A stretch of 64,000 nt of DNA from Microbulbifer sp. THAF38. Its GTDB lineage: Bacteria > Pseudomonadota > Gammaproteobacteria > Pseudomonadales > Cellvibrionaceae. A program made the translations under genes and the position numbers. The stretch's first letter is position 1. Each line of letters opens with the position of its first letter. The notes beneath the pieces are model-generated. The model was not told the origin of the DNA and searched no databases. It saw only the letters and a program-made list of their open reading frames with translations. The stretch spans positions 1,561,001 to 1,625,000 of the forward strand of contig NZ_CP045369.1 in assembly GCF_009363535.1 (NCBI RefSeq). Reading direction: 5' to 3'. Shown here in pieces: positions 25,101-35,380 of this stretch.

Positions 25101-26573
25101 TTATTGATGAGCCGGAATGGCCTGGACAACTTTAATAAAGTAATCCCAGAAGTTGGCCACACTCTGGATATGCACTCTCTCTTCGGGAGAATGGGCGCGG
25201 CGGATGGTTGGGCCGAAGGAGACCATATCCCAGTTGGGGTATGGTTTGGCCAAAAGTCCACATTCCAGGCCGGCGTGGATGACTTTTACTTCTGCAGTTT
25301 CACCAGTCATTTCCCTGTACACTTCCCTCATCATGGCAAGAAGTGGTGATGCTGGGTTCGGTGTCCAACCGGGGTAGGCGTTATCCAGCTTGGCTTGTGC
25401 GCCGGCCAGTTCGAAAGTGGCGGCGACATCAAGACCGTGTTGATCTCGGGCACTGTCGGACAGGCTGCGTACCAGGCACTGGATGTGTACCTGGTGCTGG
25501 CTGTCTTTTTCCATGGTGACCACACGGGCCAAGTTGTTAGATGTGTCGGCAATACCCTCCAGAGCGGTACTCATACGCTCGACACCGTTGGGGCAGGCGC
25601 GAACAGCGCGAATTAACTTCAGTTGACTCGCCTCGTCCATGATATTCGCCGGTGCTTCGGTTACTTCCAAGCAGATTTCCAGCGCCGCTTCGTTATCGAG
25701 TTCGCGAGCAATTTGTGCGCTTTCATTCTCAACAATTTCTTGAAGCTGTTTCTGCGCGTTGCCAGGTACGACTAGGGTGCTGAAGGACTCACGTGGAATG
25801 GCATTGCGCAGGCTGCCACCGTCGAGGTTGGCAATACGTAATTGGGGGATGGATCGAAGGGCGATATCAATAATGCGGTTGGCGATTTTATTGGCATTAC
25901 CGCGGCCCTTGTCGATATCCAGGCCAGAGTGTCCACCGCGCAGACCGCGCACTGCCAGTTTGAAAGCCACAGCATCAGCCATCAATGGTTCGGCGCTGTA
26001 GGGCAGGGTGACATTAACATCGACACCACCGGCACAGCCGATGTAGAGCTCCCCTTCATCTTCCGTGTCGAGATTCAACAGCAAGTCTGCTTCAAAATAA
26101 CCGGGCTTCAGGTTTTTGGCCCCGGTCATACCCGCTTCTTCATCAATGGTCAGTAGTGCTTCCAGGGCTGGATGGGGGATATCTGTGGATTGCATCAGGG
26201 CGAGAATAGCGGCCACTCCGATACCATTGTCGGCGCCGAGGGTGGTACCTTCCGCGGTAACCCACTCGCCATCGACATAGGGTTTGATCGGGTCTGTCAG
26301 AAAATTATGGTCCGTATCGGCATTTTTCTGCGGCACCATATCTACGTGGCTTTGCAGGGCCAGTGTCTTGCGGTTTTCCATGCCGGGTGTGGCCGGCTTC
26401 TTGAGAATGACATTACCGATTTCGTCGAGCTGAACCTCTAAACCACGATGCTTGGCAAAATCCACAATGTATTCGACAACGCGATCTTCATGCTTGGATG
26501 GGCGGGGAATTTCGCAGAGCTTGGCGAAGTGCTTCCATAGTGGTGTGGGGTTCAGCTCAGCAATATTGCTCAT
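25101..26573 (-). CDS. pepD: Aminoacyl-histidine dipeptidase (peptidase D, M20 family)
   Basis: The product is 490 residues, close to E. coli PepD (485), and matches it across its length. It cleaves Xaa-His dipeptides such as carnosine in the cytoplasm with two zinc ions. Metal and catalytic motifs are visible: LQSHVDMVPQ (His, Asp), GTTLGADNGIG (Asp), TIDEEAGMTGA (catalytic Glu), LLNLDTEDEGE (Asp), and IHAGLECG near the end. It is a single-gene unit, separated from rnb by a terminator and ended by its own hairpin. Confidence 0.95.
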   Translation of the reverse strand: MSNIAELNPTPLWKHFAKLCEIPRPSKHEDRVVEYIVDFAKHRGLEVQLDEIGNVILKKPATPGMENRKTLALQSHVDMVPQKNADTDHNFLTDPIKPYVDGEWVTAEGTTLGADNGIGVAAILALMQSTDIPHPALEALLTIDEEAGMTGAKNLKPGYFEADLLLNLDTEDEGELYIGCAGGVDVNVTLPYSAEPLMADAVAFKLAVRGLRGGHSGLDIDKGRGNANKIANRIIDIALRSIPQLRIANLDGGSLRNAIPRESFSTLVVPGNAQKQLQEIVENESAQIARELDNEAALEICLEVTEAPANIMDEASQLKLIRAVRACPNGVERMSTALEGIADTSNNLARVVTMEKDSQHQVHIQCLVRSLSDSARDQHGLDVAATFELAGAQAKLDNAYPGWTPNPASPLLAMMREVYREMTGETAEVKVIHAGLECGLLAKPYPNWDMVSFGPTIRRAHSPEERVHIQSVANFWDYFIKVVQAIPAHQ

Positions 26574-26648
26574 TGGTGGCCTCGAGTGATTGTTATGGGG
26601 TGGCTTTATGCAGTGCCCTAAAATTTGGGCGGTTTGGGCATAACAGTA

Positions 26649-26674
26649 AAGAGCCCAGCGGGTGCTGGGCTCTT
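26649..26674. terminator. Strong hairpin terminator after rnb
   Basis: AAGAGCCCAGC (26649-26659) pairs perfectly with GCTGGGCTCTT (26664-26674) around GGGT. It is 15 bp past the rnb stop on the reverse strand, whose next bases are T-rich. Confidence 0.85.
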
Positions 26675-26688
26675 TGGGTTTTTTGAAC

Positions 26689-28656
26689 TTATTTATCTGC
26701 AGCTGTGTCGCCTGGCGAACTCTCCTGTAAAAGCTCGAGAGAAATGCGACGCTTGTCGATATCTACAGAGGAAACTTTGACCTTGATAGCCTGTTCTAGC
26801 TGGAAGCTTTGCTCGTTGTAAGTGAGGGTCAGGTGCTTGCCGTCAAAATTCGGTAGGTTCTTTTTATCCCCGTTTAGGCGAACAAACCCATCGATACCAA
26901 ATTCATCCAGGCGCACACCGAGTCCGGCACCATTGACCAGGGTGATCTTGCCAGTGAACTCTTGTCCAACTTTGTCCTGCATAAATTGGGTGTAAAGCCA
27001 TTGCTCGAGAGCGCGATTGGCCTGGCGGCCGCGGATCAGGCTCTCCTGCAGGGATTCGATCTGCTCATCGCTCATCGCCACGGCAGTGTCATCCTGTAGG
27101 GCGGCACGCAATACCCGGTGGTTGTGCAGGTCATTGTACTTGCGGATAGGAGAGGTCACGGTAGCGTAGGATTCGAGACCCAGGCCCAGGTGTGCCCCAG
27201 CTTTATTGTCTAGCTGGCCGGGACGCAGCATACGCTTCAGTACCGCCAGCAGGTTTTGCATCTGAGCATCTTCATGGCTTTCAAGGTGCTTAACCAGGGC
27301 CAGGTAATGCGGCAGCTCGCTGAGGTCTTTCTCTGCATGCTCGGGCAGTAACTCCTTAAGGAGGCTGCGGACTTCACCCATGCGCTCCTCACGGAAGCCC
27401 AGGTGTACCGAGAAACAGCCCTGTTGCAGCTCTGCCAGTTTGCCGCCGATGCTGATATTGGTAGCGAGCATGGCTTCTTCCACCATGCGCTGAGCAACAT
27501 TGCGCTCCTGCTTTTCGATACGTGCGATCTTGCGCTTGTCATCGAGGTGAATTTCGTAGTCAGGGCGGTCTTCCATCGCCAGGGAGTGACTTGCGCGATA
27601 AGCAGAGCGGGCTTCATAAACGGCAGCCAGGTTGCGCAGGCTCTGTTTCTGCTCTTCCGGTACAGCGGATTCGTCGCCCTCGATAAACTGGCTCACCTGG
27701 ATGTAGCTCAGTTTGTGCTGGGAGCTGATCGCGGCATATTCGTAGCGGCTTTCGCCCAGGCTGCCATCGCTGTTGATATCGATATGAACCACCAGGGCTG
27801 GGCGCAGTTCTCCAGGTACCAGGGAGAATAGGTCTTCACACAGGTTGCGCGGTAGCATCGGCAGGGTTTCACCAGGCAGGTATTGGCTGTGAGCGCGTGC
27901 GAGGGCCTCTTTGTCCAGGGCGCTGCCGGCCTCAATCACACTGGAGGGGTCGGCGATGGCGATATGCAGGGTCCAGCCGCCGTCGCGGATGCTGACGGCG
28001 AGAGCGTCATCCATATCGCGGGTGCTTTCCGCATCGATAGTGGCAAAACCCAACTCGGACAGATCCTGGCGCTCAGCGATCACTGAAGTGAGTTGCGCGC
28101 TGATTTCCTTTGCCTGGGCTTCTGCTGCCTGGCCAAACTGCTCGGGCAATTTGAATTGCGCGACCACATAGGCATGCTCGATACCGGGGATATCGGGTTT
28201 GCCAATGACCGTTTCCACTTTTGCCTGGGCGCGGCCATCTTTAAAAGGGTGTCGATTGATTTTGCAGGCGATAAACTCGCCGGGCTGGGCCTTGCCACGG
28301 GCCTTGGGTGGCAGGAAGATCCAGCGCGACAGGCCATTTTGGCTGGGCTGGATAAAATGCCCTTGGCCCCGCTGTACATATTGCCCCACCAGATAATCCA
28401 GCTGGCTGTCGATCAGGGTATCCAACTCAGCGCTGAGCTTGCCCTTCTTTTCCTCGCTGAGGCTGACGCGAACACGATCACCGGGGAAAACCCGTTCCAT
28501 CTCATTGGGAGGCAAAAAAGCCTCGCGTCCATCCTCCAGCTCCACAAAGCCAAATTTGCCGTTGCTGCCGCGAACCCGGCCCTCGGCAAACTCCTTACTG
28601 GAGCGAATATCTGTTTTCAGTTGTGAAAGTTGTTTCAGAGCGTCGGCATTCAGCAT
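26689..28656 (-). CDS. rnb: Exoribonuclease II (RNB family)
   Basis: A 655-residue RNase II-type 3'-5' exoribonuclease, similar in length to E. coli Rnb (644). Order of domains: N-terminal cold-shock-like RNA-binding part (about residues 20-165, with GFVELEDGREAFLPPNEM), a central RNB catalytic domain with the metal-binding cluster FATIDAESTRDMDDALAV (about 205-222), and a C-terminal S1 domain (about 560-645). It degrades mRNA fragments to short oligonucleotides in the cytoplasm. The start ATG at 28656 begins the family-typical N-terminus. It is divergent from the leucine dehydrogenase gene. Confidence 0.92.
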   Translation of the reverse strand: MLNADALKQLSQLKTDIRSSKEFAEGRVRGSNGKFGFVELEDGREAFLPPNEMERVFPGDRVRVSLSEEKKGKLSAELDTLIDSQLDYLVGQYVQRGQGHFIQPSQNGLSRWIFLPPKARGKAQPGEFIACKINRHPFKDGRAQAKVETVIGKPDIPGIEHAYVVAQFKLPEQFGQAAEAQAKEISAQLTSVIAERQDLSELGFATIDAESTRDMDDALAVSIRDGGWTLHIAIADPSSVIEAGSALDKEALARAHSQYLPGETLPMLPRNLCEDLFSLVPGELRPALVVHIDINSDGSLGESRYEYAAISSQHKLSYIQVSQFIEGDESAVPEEQKQSLRNLAAVYEARSAYRASHSLAMEDRPDYEIHLDDKRKIARIEKQERNVAQRMVEEAMLATNISIGGKLAELQQGCFSVHLGFREERMGEVRSLLKELLPEHAEKDLSELPHYLALVKHLESHEDAQMQNLLAVLKRMLRPGQLDNKAGAHLGLGLESYATVTSPIRKYNDLHNHRVLRAALQDDTAVAMSDEQIESLQESLIRGRQANRALEQWLYTQFMQDKVGQEFTGKITLVNGAGLGVRLDEFGIDGFVRLNGDKKNLPNFDGKHLTLTYNEQSFQLEQAIKVKVSSVDIDKRRISLELLQESSPGDTAADK

Positions 28657-29004
28657 CGAGTTTATCTCTCGGGTCGATTTAGGCGCGGATTCTACCAGAC
28701 CAAGGTGCAGCGGGTAACAGGGTGCTGGGATAGGAGAAAATATCCCAGTTTGATCAAGCGCAAAGGTACTAGGTTGAAGTAGCTGTCAAGATTGATGACT
28801 GTATAGCCCTCTATGTTTCCGTAAAGTTAATTATCCTAAAAAAGAATAATCTGTGTGAGAATTTAGCTATTCCAGCGCCGTTCTGTGCAAAATATGCAAA
28901 CTTTGTCTGCCGAAGCTAGATATAATCTTACCCCTAAATAAAAACAGATAAGGGCTGTGGTTGTTCCCCAGCTGTAGAACCGGCCTTCCGGAGAGGAACA
29001 GTTA
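28657..29004. other. Divergent promoter region of rnb and leucine dehydrogenase (348 bp)
   Basis: No gene is seen. A TATAAT hexamer at 28921-28926, about 80 bp before the dehydrogenase start, is a candidate -10, but no good -35 sits 17 bp upstream. GGAGAGGA precedes the dehydrogenase ATG. Confidence 0.5.
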
Positions 29005-30093
29005 ATGAGTATTTTTTCCCATTCCGCCTACGATAAACACGAACAAGTGGCGTTTTACCAAGATGCTAAGAGTGGTCTCAAGGCAATTATCGCGGTACAC
29101 AATACGAATTTAGGTCCCTCCCTGGGTGGCTGCCGCATGTGGCCATACGCCGATGACGGCGAGGCTTTGAATGATGTTCTGCGCCTGTCCCGTGGGATGA
29201 CCTACAAGTCCGCTATGGCAGGTTTGAAGCTGGGCGGCGGTAAATCAGTCATTATCGGCGATCCTCGCAAGGAAAAGACTCCCGAGCTATTGCGCGCTAT
29301 GGGCGAGTTCATCAACACCCTGGGCGGCCGCTATATCACCGCAGAGGACTCCGGTACCAGTGTTGCCGATATGAGCATTATCGGTGAGACCACCGAATAC
29401 GTATCCGGCCTGTTTGCGGGCTCTGAATACGGCGGTGACCCTTCTCCCTCCACGGCATACGGTGTGTTTGTCGGCCTCAAGGCTGCTGTCGAGCACCGCT
29501 GGGGCAAAACAGACCTCACAGGCTTGAAAGTTTCTATCCAGGGCGTTGGTAACGTGGGCTTTCGCCTGGGCAAACTACTGAAAGATGCCGGTGCTGAGCT
29601 GTTTGTCACCGATATTTTCCAAGATAACATCGACCGTGCAGTAACCGAGTTGGGTGCTATTGCCGTTACCGCCGATGAAATTTTCGATCTGGATGTGGAT
29701 CTGTTTGCCCCATGCGCGATGGGTGCCATCCTCAATGACGACACCATTTCCCGCCTGAAAGTGGGCGCTGTGGCTGGTGCAGCCAATAACCAGCTGGCTG
29801 AGGAGCGCCATGCAGCTGCTCTGCGCGAGAAAGGTATTTTGTATGCGCCGGATTACGTGATCAACGCCGGTGGTATTATCGACGTTTACTACCAGCAAAA
29901 GGGTGACTACGACGCCGCAGAGGTGCGTGCCCATATCGAAGAGATCGGCAGCACCATGAAAGAAGTGTTTGAGCGCGCGGATGAGACCGGTGAGACCACA
30001 GCGCATGTGGCCGACCGTATCGCTGAAGAGCGCTTTGGACACCACTCCGTGACCGGTGATACGGAAAACAAGTCCGGCACTGTGGCAGCATAA
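29005..30093 (+). CDS. ldh: Leucine (branched-chain amino acid) dehydrogenase
   Basis: A 362-residue Glu/Leu/Phe/Val dehydrogenase. It reversibly deaminates leucine, valine or isoleucine to the 2-oxo acid with NAD+. Catalytic-domain motifs are [13 protein letters not shown], Lys68 in MTYKSAMAG, and Lys80 in GLKLGGGKS, the usual catalytic lysine. The coenzyme domain has the [11 protein letters not shown]ossmann turn (about residues 180-190). The absence of extra domains and the wording LGGCRMW favour leucine over phenylalanine dehydrogenase. It is monocistronic, with a good ribosome-binding site and a strong terminator. Confidence 0.9.
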   Translation: MSIFSHSAYDKHEQVAFYQDAKSGLKAIIAVHNTNLGPSLGGCRMWPYADDGEALNDVLRLSRGMTYKSAMAGLKLGGGKSVIIGDPRKEKTPELLRAMGEFINTLGGRYITAEDSGTSVADMSIIGETTEYVSGLFAGSEYGGDPSPSTAYGVFVGLKAAVEHRWGKTDLTGLKVSIQGVGNVGFRLGKLLKDAGAELFVTDIFQDNIDRAVTELGAIAVTADEIFDLDVDLFAPCAMGAILNDDTISRLKVGAVAGAANNQLAEERHAAALREKGILYAPDYVINAGGIIDVYYQQKGDYDAAEVRAHIEEIGSTMKEVFERADETGETTAHVADRIAEERFGHHSVTGDTENKSGTVAA

Positions 30094-30173
30094 TCTAATT
30101 CGGCACGGGAGATGTGCCGATGACCTGATCCCTGGCGATTGGCATCATCGCTTCTCTCTGTGATGTATTTATT

Positions 30174-30198
30174 TGGGCACTTTAGTGCCCATTTTTTT
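30174..30198 (+). terminator. Intrinsic terminator after leucine dehydrogenase
   Basis: TGGGCAC (30174-30180) pairs with GTGCCCA (30185-30191) around TTTA and is followed by seven Ts. Confidence 0.92.
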
Positions 30199-30343
30199 GT
30201 CTGAAGATTGATGTAGTGACTTGGTACCTCATTCTGGTACCAGGTTTGTGGTTTATTACTGCGGAAGGCTAGCCAGTAAATGGATTGGATACTGGCCTAA
30301 ACTTGCCATCCTGAATCCGCGGTTATTACTAGGGAGTGACAAT

Positions 30344-33160
30344 ATGGACTTGCGTCCAGTGTTCTTCAGTATCGTTATCGCTACTGCCGGTCTCGCCGGC
30401 TGTGACCAGTCTACGGACAATACGCCCCACGCTCTTTCTGTGGACAAGGAAGCCGCTGCAAGTAGTAAAAATGCGGCTATTGATAAGAAAGCTTTCGTAC
30501 CGCCCCCTCAACTGGATATCCCGTTTCACAAGGAAGTTCTCCCCAACGGACTGACTGTGATTGTGCACGAGGATCGCAAGGCTCCGGTTGTCTCTACCAA
30601 TATCTGGTACAAAGTGGGTTCCAAAGACGAGCCGAAAGGTAAAACCGGCTTTGCGCACCTGTTTGAACACTTGATGTTCAACGGTAGTGAGAACTACCCC
30701 GGTGAATACTTCGAACCTTTCCAGCGCTCCGGTGCCACCGATATGAACGGCACCACTAGTAACGACCGTACCAATTACTTTGCCACCGTCCCCAAGGGTG
30801 CTCTGGATATGGCCCTATGGATGGAGTCTGACCGGATGGGTCATTTCCAGGGCGCCATCACCCAGGAAGTACTCGATGAGCAGCGCGGGGTGGTAAAAAA
30901 CGAGAAGCGCCAGGGTGAAAATGCGCCCTACGGTAAGGCTTTCGACATCATTGCCAAAAGTACCTTCCCGGCGGATCACCCCTATTCATGGACGCCTATC
31001 GGCTCTATGGAAGACCTGGACAATGCCAGTCTCGAAGACGTTAAAAAGTGGTTTGCGGATCACTATCAACCGGCCAACGCCACCTTGGTGATCGCCGGTG
31101 ATATCAGCGTCGATGAAGCGATGGCCAAAGCGCGCAAATATTTCGCGGATATTCCCAGTACCAAGGTGCAACCTCGCATCAAAAACTGGGAGTTGCCTTC
31201 CCAGGTGAAAAAACGGGAGGTCGTATACGATCAGGTGCCGCAAACCCGTATTTATAAGGTCTGGAATGTGCCGGCAGTGGGCAGCGAGGAAGAGCATGCG
31301 CTGGAGTTGATGACTTCCCTGCTGGCAAACCGCAAAAACTCTCTGCTATATCGCCGCTTGGTTCGAGATGAAAAAGTGGCCACCAGTGTGAGTGCTTTTT
31401 ACTACGGCCGCCAGTTGGCTGGGCAGCTGATTATTGTGGTGGATGTAAAACCGGGTCAGTCTGTCGATAGAGTTGAAAAACTTTTAAATAAGGAATTGCA
31501 GCAATTTGCCAAAAACGGCGTCAGTGCAGAAGAGCTGCGCCGGGTAAAGCAGGGCGAGTTTGCCGACCTGGTTAAAGGCCTGGAAAAAACCGGTGGTTTT
31601 GGGGGGAAAAGCGATATTCTGGCCCGCTCGGAATTTTATTACGATGATCCCGGCGCATTGCTGAAAGGCGTCGAAGACTATGCCAAGGTTTCAGCCCGCG
31701 AGGTGCAGGACGTCGCCGAGCAGTGGCTTAAGGATGACTCTTATACCTTGATTATCGAGCCCCAGCAGCAGTACACCGCGGCAACAGTGGGTGCGGATCG
31801 CAGTAAGCTGCCGGAGGTCGATAAAAATGTAGAGCTGGAATTGCCCAAACAGCAGAATTTCACTCTAAAAAATGGACTCCGGGTGGTTCTGGCTGAGCGC
31901 CACGATACACCAGTTGTACTGATGAATTTGCAGTTTCGCAGTGGCGCCTCCGCAGATAAAAACAAACCCGGACTCGCTTCAGTGGCCGCACAGATGCTGA
32001 ATGAAGGCGCCGGAAACCTGGACAGCCTCGAGTTCAGTGCCAGGGCCGAGGAACTGGGAGTTAGTATCGGAGGAGGTAGCGGTCTGGATTACAACTCTAT
32101 CAGCATGAGTGCTCTCAAGTCGCAACTGAAACCCTCCCTGGAGCTATTTGCCAAGGTGGTGACAGAGCCCCGCTTCCCTGAATCCGATCTCGAGCGGGTA
32201 AAGTCCAATCGCTTGGATGCCATTGCCCAGGAAAAGGCGCAGCCGCAAGGGCTGGCTCTGCGCGAGTTACCGCCACTGCTCTTTGGTAGCGAGCATCCTT
32301 ACGGTGCCCCTTTGACCGGCTCAGGCACACCTGAGGGCATTAAGTCGATCACTCGCGAAGACCTGGTGAACTTCCAAAAGACCTGGGTGCGCCCGGATAA
32401 CGCCACGCTCACCATCGTTGGTGACGTGACAGAAAAAGAGATTGAGCCGCTGCTGAATGAAACTCTGGGTGGCTGGAAGGCTCCTAAGCAGGCGCTACCA
32501 AAGATTGAAGTGGCCAAGGTGACGCGCCCTGAAAAGGCCAGGGTTTATCTCCTGGACCGCCCCGGCGCTCAGCAGAGTTATATTATGGCCGGGCTGGTGA
32601 TGCCGCCCTGGCAGCCAAAGGGGGCGGAAGCCTTTGAGGCAATGGCAAATACGATTGCCGGCAAGTTTACCTCCCGGGTAAATATGAATCTGCGCGAGGA
32701 TAAGCATTGGTCTTATGGTGCCCGTGCGGTTTCCATGGATACCGAAGGCCAGCGACCTTACATTCTATTTGCCCCGGTTCAGACCGATAAAACGGCCCCT
32801 GCAATCCAAGAGTTGATCAAAGAATATCGAGAATATTTGGCTGATCGGCCGATCACAGAAAAGGAGCTGGAGGACTACCGAAACGATGAAGTGCTTAAAC
32901 AGAGCGCTCGTTTCCAAACCAAGGGGCAGCTGCTCTCCAGTATAAACTGGCAGGTGGAAAAAGGATTGCCAGAAGATTACATCGCCGAATATCCCCAGCG
33001 GGTTGCGGCGCTGAAGAAAGAGCAGGTTGAGGCCTCGGCACAGGAGTTTCTCGCTCCAGATCAATTTACCTGGGTCATTGTTGGTGATCTGGACAAGATT
33101 AAAGGAGAGGTTGAAGCCCTGGATATCGGCCCGGTGGAGGTTTTACCCGCTAAAGATTAA
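30344..33160 (+). CDS. M16-family zinc metallopeptidase, lipoprotein, two tandem halves
   Basis: A peptidase of about 938 residues. The ATG at 30344 follows AGGGAG and gives a lipoprotein signal ending in LAGC (Cys20), so the enzyme is membrane-anchored facing the periplasm. The N-terminal half carries the inverted zinc motif HLFEH (105-109) plus Glu187 in VVKNEKRQ, so it is active. The C-terminal half (about residues 500-920) keeps the fold but has no HxxEH and probably builds the substrate chamber, as in two-domain pitrilysin-like pairs. It probably degrades peptides. It lies between two strong terminators, as a single-gene unit. Confidence 0.9.
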   Translation: MDLRPVFFSIVIATAGLAGCDQSTDNTPHALSVDKEAAASSKNAAIDKKAFVPPPQLDIPFHKEVLPNGLTVIVHEDRKAPVVSTNIWYKVGSKDEPKGKTGFAHLFEHLMFNGSENYPGEYFEPFQRSGATDMNGTTSNDRTNYFATVPKGALDMALWMESDRMGHFQGAITQEVLDEQRGVVKNEKRQGENAPYGKAFDIIAKSTFPADHPYSWTPIGSMEDLDNASLEDVKKWFADHYQPANATLVIAGDISVDEAMAKARKYFADIPSTKVQPRIKNWELPSQVKKREVVYDQVPQTRIYKVWNVPAVGSEEEHALELMTSLLANRKNSLLYRRLVRDEKVATSVSAFYYGRQLAGQLIIVVDVKPGQSVDRVEKLLNKELQQFAKNGVSAEELRRVKQGEFADLVKGLEKTGGFGGKSDILARSEFYYDDPGALLKGVEDYAKVSAREVQDVAEQWLKDDSYTLIIEPQQQYTAATVGADRSKLPEVDKNVELELPKQQNFTLKNGLRVVLAERHDTPVVLMNLQFRSGASADKNKPGLASVAAQMLNEGAGNLDSLEFSARAEELGVSIGGGSGLDYNSISMSALKSQLKPSLELFAKVVTEPRFPESDLERVKSNRLDAIAQEKAQPQGLALRELPPLLFGSEHPYGAPLTGSGTPEGIKSITREDLVNFQKTWVRPDNATLTIVGDVTEKEIEPLLNETLGGWKAPKQALPKIEVAKVTRPEKARVYLLDRPGAQQSYIMAGLVMPPWQPKGAEAFEAMANTIAGKFTSRVNMNLREDKHWSYGARAVSMDTEGQRPYILFAPVQTDKTAPAIQELIKEYREYLADRPITEKELEDYRNDEVLKQSARFQTKGQLLSSINWQVEKGLPEDYIAEYPQRVAALKKEQVEASAQEFLAPDQFTWVIVGDLDKIKGEVEALDIGPVEVLPAKD

Positions 33161-33180
33161 TAAAAAAATTATTGTTGCAT

Positions 33181-33219
33181 AAAAAATGCCCCGCTCTCTT
33201 GTGAATCGGGGCATTTTTT
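33181..33219. terminator. Bidirectional intrinsic terminator
   Basis: AAAAAATGCCCCG (33181-33193) pairs with CGGGGCATTTTTT (33207-33219), with A- and T-runs on both sides. It separates the convergent M16 peptidase and GST genes. Confidence 0.92.
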
Positions 33220-33300
33220 TGTGTGGTGTCTGCTGGCTCTTTACGTGGCTATAGAGCTAGATCACATCAGGTCTTGCGGCTAGGACCTGTCAAACTCACT

Positions 33301-33912
33301 TTAGGCTTTAAAGCTCGGGCGTTGCTTGAGTTGCTCACGCCAGCGTATCAGGTGGGGGTGCTTTTCGGCATCCGGGCGTAGGTTTTGCACTTTACCAAAA
33401 TCCAGGCTGCAAACCATGCTGATATCCGCTACAGAAAAATAGTCACCTGCCAGATATTCATGATCCGAGAAGTGATCATTGAGGATGCCCATAAACTTTA
33501 TTGCGCGCTTACCGGAATCCTCGCCAAACTCCGGGTAGACATTCATGCGGTCTTTGAAAAAGCCTGATACATGTTGGAAGCACATGCCCACTGGGAACAT
33601 TAAGTTGAAGTCGGCACGGCGATTCCACATTTCCACCAGCGCTTTTTCTTTTGCATCGCGGCCAAACAGTGCCGGTTCTGGGTGTAGTTCTTCGAAGTAA
33701 CGCTGGATGGCTACAGATTCTGAGATATAAGTGCCATCATCCAATTCTAATAAAGGGACTTTTTTGTTGATATCTTTGCTGCGATATTCGGGGCTGAGGT
33801 TTTCGCCCTTGGCGATATCTACATGGGAAAATTCCACTTCGATGCTTTTTTCCGCAAGATACATGCGAACTCGACGACAATTGGGAGCGCTTGCAAACTC
33901 ATAGATTTTCAT
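33301..33912 (-). CDS. Glutathione S-transferase-like protein
   Basis: A protein of about 203 residues. The N-terminal thioredoxin-like domain (MKIYEFASAPNCRRVRMYLAEKSIEVEF...) contains the cis-Pro segment KVPLLEL and the glutathione-binding ESVAIQRYFEE. An all-helical C-terminal domain follows (about residues 85-203). Members conjugate glutathione or act in detoxification or thiol chemistry. The active residue near the N-terminus (Ser8 or Cys12) would suit a bacterial GST. I chose the ATG at 33912 over the frame opening at 33969, as it starts exactly at the domain edge. It is convergent with the M16 gene. Confidence 0.87.
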   Translation of the reverse strand: MKIYEFASAPNCRRVRMYLAEKSIEVEFSHVDIAKGENLSPEYRSKDINKKVPLLELDDGTYISESVAIQRYFEELHPEPALFGRDAKEKALVEMWNRRADFNLMFPVGMCFQHVSGFFKDRMNVYPEFGEDSGKRAIKFMGILNDHFSDHEYLAGDYFSVADISMVCSLDFGKVQNLRPDAEKHPHLIRWREQLKQRPSFKA

Positions 33913-33993
33913 AGGGCTTTCTCTCGCCTTGGTGATTGCGTTAAATTGAGCAACTTTCCATAAAAACACAACAAATCTAAAAGAGACTTACTG

Positions 33994-35364
33994 GTGAGGA
34001 CAATGACAACAAGTTCCAAGAGAGACTGCTTCTTTCGCCGCACTGTCACGGCCTTGGCTGTTTTTGTAGGCCTGTTTTGTCAGCAAGTTTCGGCTGAGGA
34101 AATGGCCATCTATGCGGGCAAACTCTTCAATAGCAGCAATGGTAAATTGTTAGAGAACCGTACCATTCATATCGTGGATGGTCGTATCGAGTCGGTGCAA
34201 AAAGGATTTGCCAAGCGGGAGAGTGAAATTCTCATTGATTTGCGCAATTTCACTGTGCTTCCTGGGCTGATGGATATGCATAGCCACCTGACCTATGAGT
34301 TTGGTCCTCGCGCTTACATGGAATCCTATACCTGGAATGCGGCAGACTTCACCCTTCGCGGTGTCGATGCGGCTAACCGTACTCTGCAGGCGGGTTTTAC
34401 TACCATTCGTAATTTGGGTGATCACGATAATGTCACCGTCAGTCTGCGCCATGCGATTGAGGCCGGCACTATTGAAGGCCCGAGGATTTACACTGCGGGA
34501 AAATCCATTGCAACCACGGGTGGTCACGCCGACCCCACTAATGGCCGTCGCCATGATCTGGTGGGAAATCCCGGCCCGGCTGATGGCGTTGTGGATGGGC
34601 CTATTTCTGCGCGTAAGGCGATTCGCCAGCGCTATAAGGATGGTGCCGATCTGATCAAAATCACCGCGACCGGCGGAGTATTGAGCGTTGCGAAAAGTGG
34701 GCAAAATCCACAATTTATGCAAGATGAGTTGGAGGCAATTGTCTCCACCGCCAAGGATTATGGTTTTACCGTAGCGGTACACGCTCATGGTAAGGAAGGC
34801 ATGATTCGGGCTATTCGCGCCGGCGTGGATTCCATTGAGCATGGTACTTATATGGATGAAGAGGTGATGGACTTAATGCGCCGCAACAACACCTGGTTTG
34901 TTCCGACCCTGATGGCTGGGGAGTGGGTAACCGAGAAATCTGCGATCGATGGCTTTTTGCCGGAAATAGTGCGCCCCAAGGCTGCCACCATGGGGCCTTT
35001 GATGCAGGAGACTTTTTCCAAGGCCTATAAACGCGGAGTTAAAATTGCTTTTGGGACCGATACCGGCGTGACCCGGCACGGGGAGAATGCGAGGGAATTT
35101 GCTTTGATGGTGCAGGGCGGTATGACTCCTGCTGATGCTATTCGCTCTGCAACCTGGAATGCCGCACAATTGCTACAAATCCAAGATGAGCTTGGCAGTA
35201 TCAGTGAGGGCAAGCTCGCAGATATTATTGCAGTCGCGGGCAATCCTCTGGAGGATATCTCCGAATTGCAACGAGTGCAGTTTGTGATGAAGGAAGGCAA
35301 GATTTTCAAATACCCCAGTGAGCCGGCCGTGGAGGTATTTCTGGAGCATGAGGAGAATGGCTGA
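33994..35364 (+). CDS. Exported metal-dependent amidohydrolase
   Basis: A protein of about 456 residues with a signal peptide (to about QVSAEE, residue 36). The amidohydrolase TIM barrel shows the metal ligands in order: H96-S-H98 in MDMHSHLTYE, a probable carboxylated Lys in DLIKITATGGV, His in VAVHAHGKEG, His in SIEHGTYMDE, and Asp in AFGTDTGVTRHG. Close relatives are dipeptidases and Xaa-Pro or carboxypeptidase-like hydrolases of marine bacteria; the substrate is unknown. The start is either GTG 33994 (AAGAG seven bases upstream) or ATG 34003; the first has the better spacing. Confidence 0.87.
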   Translation: MRTMTTSSKRDCFFRRTVTALAVFVGLFCQQVSAEEMAIYAGKLFNSSNGKLLENRTIHIVDGRIESVQKGFAKRESEILIDLRNFTVLPGLMDMHSHLTYEFGPRAYMESYTWNAADFTLRGVDAANRTLQAGFTTIRNLGDHDNVTVSLRHAIEAGTIEGPRIYTAGKSIATTGGHADPTNGRRHDLVGNPGPADGVVDGPISARKAIRQRYKDGADLIKITATGGVLSVAKSGQNPQFMQDELEAIVSTAKDYGFTVAVHAHGKEGMIRAIRAGVDSIEHGTYMDEEVMDLMRRNNTWFVPTLMAGEWVTEKSAIDGFLPEIVRPKAATMGPLMQETFSKAYKRGVKIAFGTDTGVTRHGENAREFALMVQGGMTPADAIRSATWNAAQLLQIQDELGSISEGKLADIIAVAGNPLEDISELQRVQFVMKEGKIFKYPSEPAVEVFLEHEENG

Positions 35365-35380
35365 CGGTGGTGTCTAGGGT

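Noticed and set aside
34150..34842. Reverse frame of 230 codons
   Set aside because: It is antisense to the amidohydrolase, whose metal ligands are all in the forward frame.
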